Shown here: one piece after another, positions 12,818-23,821 of the stretch
Layout of the letters: every line of letters starts with the position of its first letter
How positions within the stretch are numbered: the first letter of the stretch is position 1
From: Pyrocephalus nanus
Lineage: Eukaryota > Chordata > Aves > Passeriformes > Tyrannidae
Length of the DNA stretch: 64,000 bases
Direction of reading: 5' to 3'
NCBI GenBank assembly: GCA_038380795.1
Contig: CM076268.1
Span: 26,731,501 to 26,795,500 of the forward strand
The notes under the pieces: model-generated
Databases searched by the model: none
Told to the model about the DNA's origin: nothing
Seen by the model: only the letters and a program-made list of their open reading frames with translations
Program-made: the position numbers and the translations under genes

Positions 12818-13345
12818 TCATAAAATCAAAGAATATGCTGAGTTAGAAGGAACCCATCAGGATCTTTAATTCCAACTCCTGGCCCTCACAGAACACCCCA
12901 AGAGTCACACTTTTTGTCTGAGAGTGTTGTCCAAATTTTTCCTGAACACAGACAGGCCTGGTTTGGTCTGGTTTGTTTTTTTAAAGCTCAAGACTTCTGA
13001 GGGTTGTGCCCAGCTGACTGTCAAATATCTGTAGAAATGAAGACTCCACAGTGCCTCTGGGCAGCTTGTTCCAGTGTGTGAGCAGCCTCAAGGGGAACAA
13101 AGTTCCCTTACATCTAACTGGAATCGCCCACATTCCAACTTGTGTCCCTTGTCTCTCATCCTGTCACTCTGCACCTCAGAGAAGAGTCAGGTCGTATACC
13201 CTCCCACTGCATGGCTGCAAGACAGAAATAGGATTTTCCTTGAAACTTAGGTTTTTAGGCTCCCTCAGCCTTTTAGAGGATGTGTTGTAGCAGTCTGACC
13301 ATTTGGTGGCCCTCAGACCAGGAGGGCCACCAGTATATCAGTATA
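12818..13345 (-). mobile_element. CR1 LINE fragments, probably two joined subfamilies
   Basis: The plus strand reads as the reverse complement of CR1 3' sequence, so the element is on minus. The left part (12818 to about 12960) shows TCAAAGAATATGCTGAGTT, then text like AACTCCTGGCCCTCACAG and a stretch ending near TGTTGTCCAAAT, which is the 3' end of one CR1 subfamily. From about 12990 the text switches to that of another CR1 type (GAAGACTCCACAG, CTCTGGGCAGCTTGTTCCAG, CATTCCAACTTGTGTCCC, CATCCTGTCACTC, TCCCTCAGCC, TTTGGTGGCCCTC). Between them is an unmatched, pyrimidine-rich joint. Either one CR1 inserted next to or into an older one, or the copy is a mosaic. It is 5'-truncated, with its 5' side near 13345. 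Open frames on the plus strand here are antisense and not genes. Confidence 0.85.
13304..13332. repeat. Perfect 11-bp hairpin at CR1 5' edge
   Basis: TGGTGGCCCTC at 13304-13314 and its exact reverse complement at 13322-13332, separated by a 7-base loop. The left arm is ordinary CR1 sequence; the right arm lies beyond the expected CR1 text and is followed by a direct repeat (AGTATATC twice). It looks like an inversion or template-switch joint at the truncated 5' end. Confidence 0.85.
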
Positions 13346-14698
13346 TCAGGATTTTTAGTGAAAAATTGCCACTGCTGTATGCAGTTTAAAGGAAAAAAAA
13401 AAAAGGTTAGCTTGTTTGTGATAACATGTTTTTTTAGTTTTCCTTGCTTCCTTTTAGTTGCTTGGTCTTCAGCATTTTGTTTGCAGGAGTTTCAGTAACC
13501 AGTTCTGACAAAATCATTTGGTATCTGCCTGCCATGCTATCCATACCATCTGTGTTTCACAGGCCTATTTTATTATCATTCAAATATTCCAGATTTTTTT
13601 TTTACTCTTTTTTTTTTCTGCAAGTAAAATGTATGTTTCTCATGTTAAATAACAAAACCACAGAAACCATGATCTGTCATAATTTTAGGACAAATACCAA
13701 ATTGTTTTCCATCATGTTTAAAAAAAAAAAAAAAAAGAAAAGGGGAGGCAAGTAAAATTTAGGATAGCTTCTGAAGAAAGTCCTTTATTTAGGAGCTTAT
13801 TTACATTTTGCAAGTTAGAGAATTACCAAAGCTTGTAAGAAGATGGGCTTTCTGGAGTTTCATTCTCTTGTTTTTATCAACTGTTTAGGCATCTGGTAGA
13901 TAAAAACACTTTTACCTGTCTAGTGATTTATAGTTTAAGCACTGAGAAACTTATTTCCAGAAAGTATCTTCAATGTGGATTAATTTTGTGGTGCTACACT
14001 TTGACTTTTTTGGGATGTTTGCAAAGTTATAGTAAGGTATTTTGAGCTGAAAAATGAACTTTTTTCAGAAACATGTAATATTTGTCACCATGTTGTCTAG
14101 GCTGTTTATAAACAGCTTGGTTGCCTCAGGAAGATGAATCCTGTTAGAATACATTAAGTAGCATAATTGTAGCAAATGATCCATAGGCAAATGTTGCTCT
14201 AACCAAATTAAAAATTTCCAGCTAACAAAAACAAGGCTCTTCATTACCTGAGGTGTGCAGATCAAATCTCTCTGAGTGTGTCTGTGAAAAGGTTTGTCTG
14301 AAGTTTTCCACTTGCTGTGAGATAGAGTTATGAGAGTATTTTATGTGGGCAAACAGATCCTCTTCAATATAAGGAGTAACTTTAGAGCCTGCCATGCTGG
14401 GTGTTTCTCAGTGGCTTAGATTTTTTAATAGGTGATGTGTGACTACATAGAAAGCAGTGTGAAATATTTTTATATTCTCTATTTCTAACTGTGCTTTTTT
14501 CCCCAAAAATTAGATTATATTGGTATTCAGCTATAAGATAAATAAATAAAATTTAAAACACCCAAAAGAAAGGGGAGTTGTGGAACAAAGAATCCTGACT
14601 ATGGTCACATGATTTGAGGTTAAAAAGATCAATAATTCTGCCACAGAAGGGATCTGCACCCAAGTATTCCAGTAAGTACCACAATAAGCACAAGTGTT
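13346..14698. other. Unique sequence between CR1 copies
   Basis: No gene recognised. It contains a run of 17 A at 13720-13736. A minus-strand exon-like segment at 14248-14281 has a strong acceptor (ACCTTTTCACAG) and a GTAATG donor, but it is only 34 bases and carries no independent evidence of coding. Confidence 0.5.
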
Positions 14699-14930
14699 GT
14701 TAAGGTTGGAAGGGACCTCTGGAGATCATCCAGTCCAACCTCCTTCCAAAGCAAGGTCACCTCTAGAGCAGGTGACACAGGAACGTGTCCAGGTGGGTTT
14801 TGAGTGTCTACAAGAGAGGGAAGCTCCCTGACCTAGCCCTGGGCAGGCTGTTCCAGTGCTCTGCCATCCTCAATGTGAAGAAATTCTTCCCTCGCACTGA
14901 GGTGAAATCTCCTGTGGTTTAGTTTATGGA
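14699..14930 (-). mobile_element. CR1 LINE 3' fragment
   Basis: The plus strand reads GGTTGGAAGGGACCTCTGG, then GATCATCCAGTCCAACC, then GGTGACACAGGAACGTGTCC and, further right, GGGCAGGCTGTTCCAGTGC and AAGAAATTCTTCCCTC. These are reverse-complement landmarks of the CR1 3' end. The element is therefore on minus, with its 3' end at the left near 14700. The usual tail of ATTCTATG repeats is missing or eroded. It is truncated at the 5' side near 14930, where similarity fades into pyrimidine-rich DNA. About 230 bases remain, so there is no coding capacity. Confidence 0.9.
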
Positions 14931-16759
14931 TGAAGCTTTCCTCCTCCTCCCCTCCACCCCAAGCTACCATTTTGCTGGCCTGGTGAGCCTGGGGGGTTCT
15001 TTAACCTTAACCATCAGCTGTTTTCTTAATAAAAGTGTTTTTATGTCCTTCCTTTTTTTTTTTTCTGCTGAGAGAAGAGAAAATTTTTATGTAAAGCACG
15101 TTCAGTTCCTCAGACTACCAGTCTGAGCAAAATGTTCCTTTGTGTATGTTCTAATGATTTGGGCCATTTAGGCTGTGAAGACAATTGCAGTGAGGTCTCA
15201 GTTGTTCCTACATTGAGTGTGCACAAAGGTGGGGATGGAACAGGGAGCAGCATTTAATCACTGTGCATTTTACAGCTATATGCAGTGATAGTTCTTATTC
15301 TTTGCTGAGCAGGTTCTTCTCCAGAGGTATCCACTTGTGCTTTTCACAGGTCTTGAGATGGTCTCTGAGTCCAGTCATCATCCTGCACACTACCCTGCTC
15401 TTCAGCTCCATAGGCATGTGGCTACCTAAGGCACAGACTGCTTAAAAAAAATACAATAAGACTTCAGGTGCATGTGTCTCAATTTTATCACTGCTATAGA
15501 GCCTGGTTTGTAATGCAGAGAAATTGTTCTCATCTGGAAACTTTGCCATAAATATATTTCTTGTGTTTGTCTGGCTCTGAGGTAGCTTTGCTGACATGAT
15601 TATTTCTATCAGTCTGTTATGACTCTGTAGTAAGCTTATTTACCATCTGCTTTCAGGATGTGTGTTCTTGGCTAAAACATGATGTTTCCAGCTGTCACAT
15701 GCCTGATAGTGTTAGGTAAAGAAAATAGCAACAAAAAAAGAGAAGAAAAGCCATTAAAAAGTTGCTTCATCTACTGTAGAATATTTTTCAGCATTCAGTC
15801 TTGAAGTTATTACTATGTGAAATGCTTGAGGCCTGGACAGGCAGATAGGATATTATCCTTTGCATCTTAGTGTCTTTTGCCAGAAGGCATGATTTTGGGA
15901 AAGATATTTTCCTGTGTTCCCTCATTCCTCCACCCAAAACATAGTGTACCCCCTGTTGTTCTGAGTTCTGACAGACCCCATCTATTTTGCTTTGTTTCTT
16001 TGAAAAGTAAGTTTTGCCTTTGTCAGTAATTTATAAAGACCATTCATTTTTGCTGTGAAAGTTAGAATTACATACAGGAGAGGGTGGTTACAGAAAATTC
16101 ACTGAAAGCATTATTTTGTGCTGCACCTTCCTTGTCCACCCCATCATCCTAACATCTACCAGATCACAAGAGTGTGATGAGATGTTGCTTACAAAAATTA
16201 GAAGAAGCAAATCTCTAGTTTTTTCCTAAATGCTTCAGCTTTGTTTTTTTCAATTCACAAATATTTAGTGAATTTTAGAATTAACATTCTGTTCGTGCTT
16301 CTAGAAGAAAATTAAAATATCAACCTCCTAAAATTAATGGCCCTAAAATTCTACATTTAGAATGGCTATGGAATAATAGAGCAACATAAAATTCTTAAAT
16401 ACATGGCAAAGATTTAACATTTCCAAATACTTTTGCAACTGGAGCTTTATCAAGCTGTTCAGTATACCATTCTATTCTGCATTAAATGTAGCAGGTTTTT
16501 TGTTTGCTAAATTTCCTTCAGTAATAGAAAAGGATATTAAACTTTTATTGTAATACTACAATTTTATACCCAGCATAGCATCAGGGTGACCAGCAGGTCA
16601 GTCTGCAGGTCAACTTAACCCCTTATTCTGTTTACAATGATGGCTGTAAAAAATGGCTGAAGTATCTGTTTTACCTTTCTAGCTCTTTTTTTGGGTCAAA
16701 CACTTCAGGGTCGGATGTAGTTTCTATGTACTTATTAATCTTTAACAAGCTTCTCCTAC
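14931..16759. other. Unique AT-rich sequence
   Basis: No gene, RNA or transposon recognised. Open frames at 14926-15126 and 15263-15445 (plus) are short and have no supporting signals. Confidence 0.5.
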
Positions 16760-17284
16760 TCCAATTTGTTCAGTCTTCTTAAATCTAGATATAACCTTTA
16801 CCTCTCTCAACATCCATTAGGAAGGAAGTTCACAGATCAACTATTTGTTGGGTGATGAGTCACGTCATCTGGTTTTGAAGCTGTTTCCTGTTAGTTTCAG
16901 TTGCTGCCTCCTGCTCCTTATTTTGGAAGACAAAGTAAAGAATCAATTTTTATCACCTTGACCTTGAGGACCGTGGTTTTATAGGCATTTGTTATTTCTC
17001 CCTGGAGCTACGTGTTTCTGGAAAGAAACAGAAGTGGTTTTTTGCTTTATGTACGGATTTCTTGCACAGAAGTTCTTTTAACTTTTTCCATCTTGAGTTT
17101 CCCTTCCTTTCAGTTCTGCTGTATCCTGTTTCGAGACTGGGGACCAAGATGACAGACAGCATTGATGTGGACAGACCATGGATTTATACAATAGCAAAAT
17201 GAATTCTGTGTTGTTTTCCTGAAAGTTCCTCACTTCTAATTTATTCTTCTGAACAACTACCAATACATAAAAATTTTTCCCCAT
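16760..17284 (-). mobile_element. Ancient CR1-like LINE with decayed reverse transcriptase C-terminus
   Basis: The plus strand is the reverse complement of an old, diverged CR1/L3-type element. Landmarks are a CATCCATTAGG...AAGTTCACAG stretch, GTTTTGAAGCTGTTTCCTGTTAG, TCAGTTGCTGCCTCCTGC and, further right, ATTTATACAATAGC. On the minus strand a frame at 17078-17284 still reads LLYKSMVCPHQCC followed by SWSP. This corresponds to the conserved CR1 ORF2 C-terminal stretch that in intact copies reads about LYKSMVRPHLEYCVQFWSP. Divergence is clearly greater than for the CR1 copies at 14.7 and 39 kb, so this insertion is older. It is a dead fragment with no 3' tail visible. Confidence 0.75.
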
Positions 17285-20200
17285 TTCTGTTTCTTTGTTT
17301 GTTCATTTTATGTGTCATTTATTGGCCACTCAGTGTCCTGTGTTGCCACATGGTTGATTCTTATCTTTTTTTTCTGAACACTTACTTAAGAGAAGCTTGA
17401 CACCTTACTTTTCAGCTTGTTTGCCTTTGATCCTTTTATGGTAGCGCTCAATGTCAGTGGTACCAGCACAAACATTTGCACAATTCAGTTGCTAGAAACC
17501 TTCTTCTACTGGGACAACCAACCATTCACTCCCATCGTTTTGTGCCATCTTTTGCTGATAGTTACTTCAGCAAAGGCAGGGAATCATTTCTTGCAAATCA
17601 CCAATGCAACTTCGTTCACCTGTGAAATAACCAAAGTAACTCTGTCAAAATGGGCAGGTCTCCCCCATCCAAGTAAATGGACTAAACCACGTTTTTCAGA
17701 AAGCATCCAACTTCGGTGTTTTCACAAAGAGGAAATGCAGTGGTTTTGTTTGGGTTTAAAAAGTATACTTCATTTCTATTTTGTATCAGGATTGTCTTTG
17801 CTGTCCAGGCTGGGATTGTCCTTATGAGTTGTTTTTTGTTTGTTTGTTTGTTTTTTTCTTTTAAACTGAAGAGTAGATTGGCTTCTTCCTATTAAAGTAG
17901 TTCAGTGCTATGACATCTTTTTGGAACAGTGTGTTAGGGAAAAGCTAAAATCAACCCTTCAAAATACCATAATCAATGAACATTATTTCTCGTTATTTTT
18001 CTCCTTATTAACAGAAACAAGGATGCTAGAAATAGATGAGATATGAAATCTGTAGGTACCGTCAGATGTTTATAAAAAATTATTAGTGATTTTTTTTTAT
18101 GTGTTTTGGTTCCAGTCGTGCTCTTTGCATGCAGTCCATACATCTGTGCCCAAACGCAGCCATGTGGATCTTAATACCCATGGAAATCTGGTTTGTAAGA
18201 TTGGTGTCCTGATTTGCATGTGAAAACTCAGTGATTACTGTCAGAATGCTGCAATCAGAGATGCAAGTTGGAAGTTCCACTGTGTCTGTCCTATGTAATT
18301 TCAACTTTGAAAATTAAGGTGCTATGCACATGCACTTTTCATGCAAAATTTATAAATAGGTATTGAACTTATTTCTTAAAATTGTTAGACAAAAATTATT
18401 AAAGAGGCCTACAGGTTCTGAGAAATAAATCTGCATTCAATTTAGATGAACTCAGGATTAGTCCATCATTTTAATGATAGATAATTTTAATGATAGATAA
18501 GTGTATGATTTGATGCTAAGTGGCATGGTGTAGACTGAAGAAATAGATGAGGGGGTGGGTTCCAATAATGCAGAAAAGAATCTCAAGTTTTACTATGGCA
18601 GGTGATTCAGAGCAGCACTATTTTGGTAAGATTATATATAGCCTATTTTGAATTGGTTATTTTACTCATCTGTAAAATTTCCATTTGATAAATGCTGCCT
18701 GCACTATAGTTATTTTTCCAGGAAAAAAAAAATCGACTTCAATTGCCTATAAATTCATACCAGTGTTTTCCAGTCTCAGTGGTTCTTCCTCCCACCTGCA
18801 CCCACCTTGAATCAAGCTTTAGAAAAAAAAATTGTTTCATTCATGTTCTGTGTTATTGTATTAGAAACATTTCTTTAATTTCAGATCTGTTTCCATAACA
18901 ATATCCTTGCCCTGCAAAGACTCCTTAGAAGTCGGCTTGGATGTGTGTTTGGGTATATGTGTGCATAGGATTTCTTAAATCTGAGATGAAACATATAAAT
19001 ATATATATATGTATTCTAAATCTCATTTTGCTTCTTGCATAAGTCAGAAATCCTTTTCACTTGCACCTTCTTCCTTACAAATACTAAATTTTTAATCTAC
19101 TGCTAGCATTTGCAATACTTACTTTGTTAACAAAGTTAGGACTTCACTACTTCACTGCAGCATTTTCAATTGTCATTACTTCTGTTTTCAGTTACAGACT
19201 ATGCATCTTGATTGTGTTTAATTGCTTTAGCTCAGACTCTCTAAACACTCAAGAAGGAGTCTAAAAAATCAGAAAGGAATGCTCAGACTGAAAGACTACT
19301 GAATACTTATTTCTTAAATGTTTGGGATTTTTTTGTTGTACGTTATTTTTTAATGCATTCCCACAGCATAACGTTTTACTTCAGGGCATGTTATGGTACG
19401 TATTTATAATGAGGCTGACTCTGTTCCTTCTTGCTCTGGTGCTCATGACTCTAGTGAAGTCAATGGGCTTATGTGAGACTTGCTAAGATAATATTCAGGC
19501 TATTAATCCTTACTTCAGTCTCAAATGGAAGGCTAGCTAATATTTAAGACTGAAATTATGGTTATTGCTACAAATTCCAAAGTTATTTTATTCTATTGTT
19601 TCATATTTTTCCTCACTTTTCACCCCTTCCCTTTTTTCTTCCTTTGGAAAATTATTTTTTCTGAATATTGAAGAAAAATCAGGAGTAGAATATTTTTACA
19701 TTTATAGTAATATACAAAACTAATTGGTATTCATGCCATATGGGAAGTCAAAACTCTGGAGAATTTTTCAAAGGGATTATGTGGAGTTAGATTGGAAGGG
19801 TGAGGAGAATATTTCAAGACAATCTTCCTGCAGGGTAAAAGGCTCAGTGCAAGATTAGATATACATTAGTTGTGTTGTTGCTTCCTCTAGAAGAAAAGTA
19901 AAAGAATTCTGATGCAGAGTTCAAAATGGGAAAGTAATCCAGAAATTGAGTAGATATGAGGTTTTTTCAGTATTTATGCTTCTTAGATGTCTGTGTATGC
20001 TGAGTATCAGGCTGACTGGACATAAGAGAATTTCAACACTAACTCTACTTAGGCATTAATTAAATAATCCCTTAGTTAATGATGCCTGTCTCTAATGCAT
20101 TGCATTATAGGGATCATTGCTTATGGCACACTGTGGGTAATAATTTATGATGAATTTCTTTTAGGTAAAGCTATATGGTAAAACTAAAGAGATGGCTGAG

Positions 20201-20658
20201 TCATATTCAGAGAGAAACCCTTGGGAACACTGGACTTTTTGGAGAGGGAAGAGTAACGGAAGGTGGAGCAATACAAAATAATGTTTGCTGTTTACTTATA
20301 TTGTAGGGAGGAAGGGATAAGTAGGAGATGAAGGCAATATTGTGTGGGTAATTAACAAAAAAAACCAAACCCCTGACTGTATTTTTTATGTTTGAATTAA
20401 AGTTGGAAGGAGATACTACGTGGTTTGCCCAAAGAAGAAAGTTGACTGTGTTTTTAAAAAGTGCATTAAAATGTGTGAAAATTGCTTGTCACATCCTTTG
20501 AGAATAATTTGCTATTGGTTTGTACTACAATTTTAATGGCTTTTTTTGATTCCAGTCAACTTTCTCTCTGGCCCTTCCTGCCAGATCTCTGCCGGCTTTG
20601 TCAGTTTGTTGGAAAGAAAAGCCAACAAACAGCATAATAGCATGAGTTTACTGCTTAC
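17285..20658. other. Unique AT-rich sequence, possible intron
   Basis: No transposon recognised here apart from a TTTG-rich tract at 17829-17853 and a 16-base direct duplication at 18468-18500 (ATTTTAATGATAGATA). The 136-codon plus frame at 17417-17827 has no recognisable motif and no splice-site support. It overlaps the minus-strand exon candidate at 17409-17491. The rest looks like ordinary intronic or intergenic DNA. Confidence 0.5.
17409..17491 (-). CDS. Candidate internal exon, unknown protein
   Basis: An 83-base minus-strand segment, open for 27 codons with two bases left over. It follows a moderate acceptor (GGTTTCTAG) and is followed by GTAAGG. The translation contains TDIERYHKRIKGKQAE, a basic, helical-looking stretch. 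About a third of its codons start with G. It enters in phase 0, which fits the phase 0 exit of the stronger exon at 20659-20832 upstream in transcription order. It lies just beyond the ancient CR1 but does not match the CR1 reverse transcriptase region expected at that offset. The acceptor's pyrimidine tract is short, and a longer chance frame runs on the opposite strand, so the call is weak. No function can be assigned. Confidence 0.22.
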
Positions 20659-20832
20659 CTCAGCTGCACTCAGATCCAGTGTAATATGTATCATACCATC
20701 CGTGTTCCAACCCTGAGCAGCAGGTACAAAATAAGTTGTACTCTCCATTTCTGATCCATCAAGCTCATGCAGCAGCTCTGGCTCTGCTTTCATTTCATCA
20801 GTTCTTCCAATAATCCATTCTCTTGTAGTCAA
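20659..20832 (-). CDS. Probable internal coding exon, unidentified gene
   Basis: This is the best gene evidence in the window. It is a 174-base minus-strand segment of exactly 58 codons, phase 0 at both ends. Upstream is a pyrimidine-rich acceptor (TTTCCTGTCTCATATGTTTAG); downstream is GAG followed by GTAAGC. The translation starts LTTREWIIGRTDEMKAEPEL, has STTYFVPAAQGWNTDG in the middle and ends HITLDLSAAE. It has no signal peptide, membrane segment or Cys, so a cytosolic or nuclear protein is likelier than a secreted one. By my count 22 of 58 codons begin with G, typical of coding DNA and unlike chance frames in AT-rich sequence. I do not recognise the family. The frame continues open past the donor, but composition there turns hydrophobic and AT-driven, which supports the splice site. 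Confidence 0.5.
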
Positions 20833-23789
20833 CTAAACATATGAGACAGGAAACAAAAGAAGAGCTTGTTCTGAGGAGGGCAGGAGAGAAGGAAACCTGT
20901 TACAATAACGATAATTTAAATACTCAAGCCTGATTACTACTGTAGGTTGACAGAGTGCTATCTTTGGAAGTGAAAAGAGCTTTACCTCTGGTGTGTTTTG
21001 ATGGGGATAACTTCTTATGTACAATTCCTGTTTGCAAACATATATTCTGATTTTGTATAGTTATTTAACAACATCCACATAATTAAGTTTATTGGCATGA
21101 AACATTGACATTAGTTTTTGCATTTTGGTTACTGTTTACAGAACGGTTGCAAACCAAAGGAGCCATACGTTGTCAGCATACAGGTACTTTTGTACACAAG
21201 CAAAAGAAGTCAGAATCTGATCCACCAGCTGTATCATGCAGTGTTCAGTAAGGTCAATATAACTGAACATTATAATCCTGCTGTCTTTATGACTGTAGCT
21301 GCTGTACAGAGGGTGCAGAATTTAGAAGAATACTACATTCAGCCCAAACTGATAGCCCAGATAAGTTTAAAACTGTTAATGCATTGAAATTATGTTTATT
21401 TGGATATTTACATTCCACATACATTATTAGGAATGTTCACCTCGAGCAGAAGTGTGAAACACCCAACCAGTTACTATGCAGAGCCAGAAACTTGTGAAAC
21501 CATTGCAGCTTCCTTGTTTAATAAATGAGACTGGAAAGTTTAGTGGAAAATACACCAAAAATACTTCTTGTAGCTGACCAGTGAATTTTAGTAGACTGCT
21601 TTGTAGAAAGTGAATGGGAAGAAAACACCATTTCAAATTTAAAACCAAAACAACCCCCACACACACTTATCAACTATAAACACATTCCTAAAAGGTCTAT
21701 TTAAACATGTTCAAGAACAGAAAGGTGCTATACATAGTCATTTTACATTATTCAAATAGAATAGAAATAAAAAAAAGGGATTCCTTTCCAGTGGTGGCTT
21801 CACTTCCAGTTTTTGTTTTGGTTCACAATCAGTGCTGGCATATCGTAACATACATTAAAAAAGTTTTCTCAAACTGATTTACAGAAGGAAGTGCACAAAG
21901 TATGTAATTTCTGTTACGATGTTTTATGATCAGATTTGCTTGTGTAATGCTATTAAGGGGTGTGTTTTCACTGGGTCCATAAAGGCAGATCAGTAGTTGT
22001 TCAAAAAGTTTCCTTGCTTGTATAAAATAATTTCTTTAGAGGGAAATGCAAATCTGCAGTCAGATCTTCAGTTAAATTTTTCAAATTACTTTTCTTTTTA
22101 TGCAAAAAAAGGGTTTGCTTTAATTCTTGACCCATTGTTATAGATCAGTATTGTAAGTAGCAAGTTTTGAATGCTACTGCTTCTCATCTGGCTAAATCTT
22201 GTCATTTCTCTTCTTTGGATCCTGGAATATTTGTTGTATCTTTTCTGGCAATTACAATGCTATGCCTTAGCCTTCAACAAAATGCTTTCCATGCATGGAA
22301 ACCCATTTGGGAAGCTTAACTTGGCTATCCTTACATTACACGCTTTTGAAATGCTCAGAGCTATTATTGCATGAAATGTTTTCCAGTATCTCTGTGAAAC
22401 TCAGTTTTTATCACTTTAATATCAAACAAAACTCTGTGCCTATGAGCTCAGAATGAGTAATGGCTAAATTTTGAAGTTTATTTTAGAGTAGCACAGGTTC
22501 TGGATGGAATAATCCTCTTATCTCTACAGATTATTTTTTTTCCTTCAATATAGAACATTTATTCCCCACCACTTTTGCATTATAACTTTTTCATGATATT
22601 TTCATTAAAATGAACTAGTTGGAAAATGGGCTTTTCGTCAGCTCATCCTTTATGTGTTTTGTTTTATAGAGATGACCATAAATCACAGTTAATTCAAATG
22701 CAGTGCCTCTCCTAGTTCATCCTCTCTTTTCTATATTTGTAATTAGCAGGATTTTGGTTTATTATTGTGGTAAAATTGAAACAGTACATCATTGCATTTC
22801 CCCAAAGAAGTAGGTGTATGCCATCAGCTTAGTACATTCAGTTTAAGTGTGCAGGCATGTAAGAGAGAAAGAAAGATGGAAAAGAAAGCTGATGAGTGCT
22901 TGCTTTTTGCAGTTTTATCTTGTGTTCTGATCATCAGTCTACTGCCTTTGGAGACTGATTTTTTTTTTTAAAGCTCTGCCCAACATCCAGTGCTTTGAAA
23001 AGATCTTATTTTTGCAATATTTTTAATGCTCTTCTATTGTAAAAAATGGACTCCGGTGTCATGCATCAATTATATGGGTTTCTGAGATGGGAAGGGAAAA
23101 GGAAAATAAGATGTTTCGGAGACCTTTAAATAACCTACTCAAAATAACTTTTTCCCTGAATAATGTTTCATTATTTTCTTCTGACCTATATAGGTTAGAA
23201 GCCACAGCCATCCCCTAATGGAAGAAAAAAATTCTATTGATATGAAAGTAATGGATTTTACACACCATCTGTTTAAAACTGCCTTGAAAGGTTTGGGTGA
23301 GTGAATGAGGGTGTGTTTGTCAGGGAAGCTTTCACTCTGCCATAGGGGGCATGAGCCCCACATTGGTGATTCATTCAAATTATGTTGCATGGCCTTAGGA
23401 TGCATATGATTTGTTAATGCTGCAGCGTAGCTATGGCTAAGTTTGGGAAGATGAGACATTGATTAATAAATATTGTATTAGTGGGTAGTATATTTATGTC
23501 TTGCATTGTTAATTGAGGAGCCAAGCTTACTGTAGTAAGCCTTATTTCGTAAGTTTATATAGAAACGAAATGGGCAGATAGACTTCTGTGTCACTATGGT
23601 TTCAGAATGTTTCAGGTCATACTTTTCACTTAGGGTTGTATTTTTTTCCAGCATTTTGCAACCTGATAAGGCATAACAGCTTTACCACCCACCCTGCTGC
23701 AGTTTTTGATGGTTTTCAGCTGTGAAGCAACTTAAGGACTACAGAGAAAGTGGGCTTCATAAATTCAAATCACATTTTTAAGTAATTTG

Positions 23790-23821
23790 TTGAAGCATGT
23801 GCATGTTGAAGAATGTGCATG
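23790..23821. repeat. 16-bp tandem duplication
   Basis: TTGAAGCATGTGCATG is followed directly by TTGAAGAATGTGCATG, differing at one base. A small local duplication. Confidence 0.9.
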
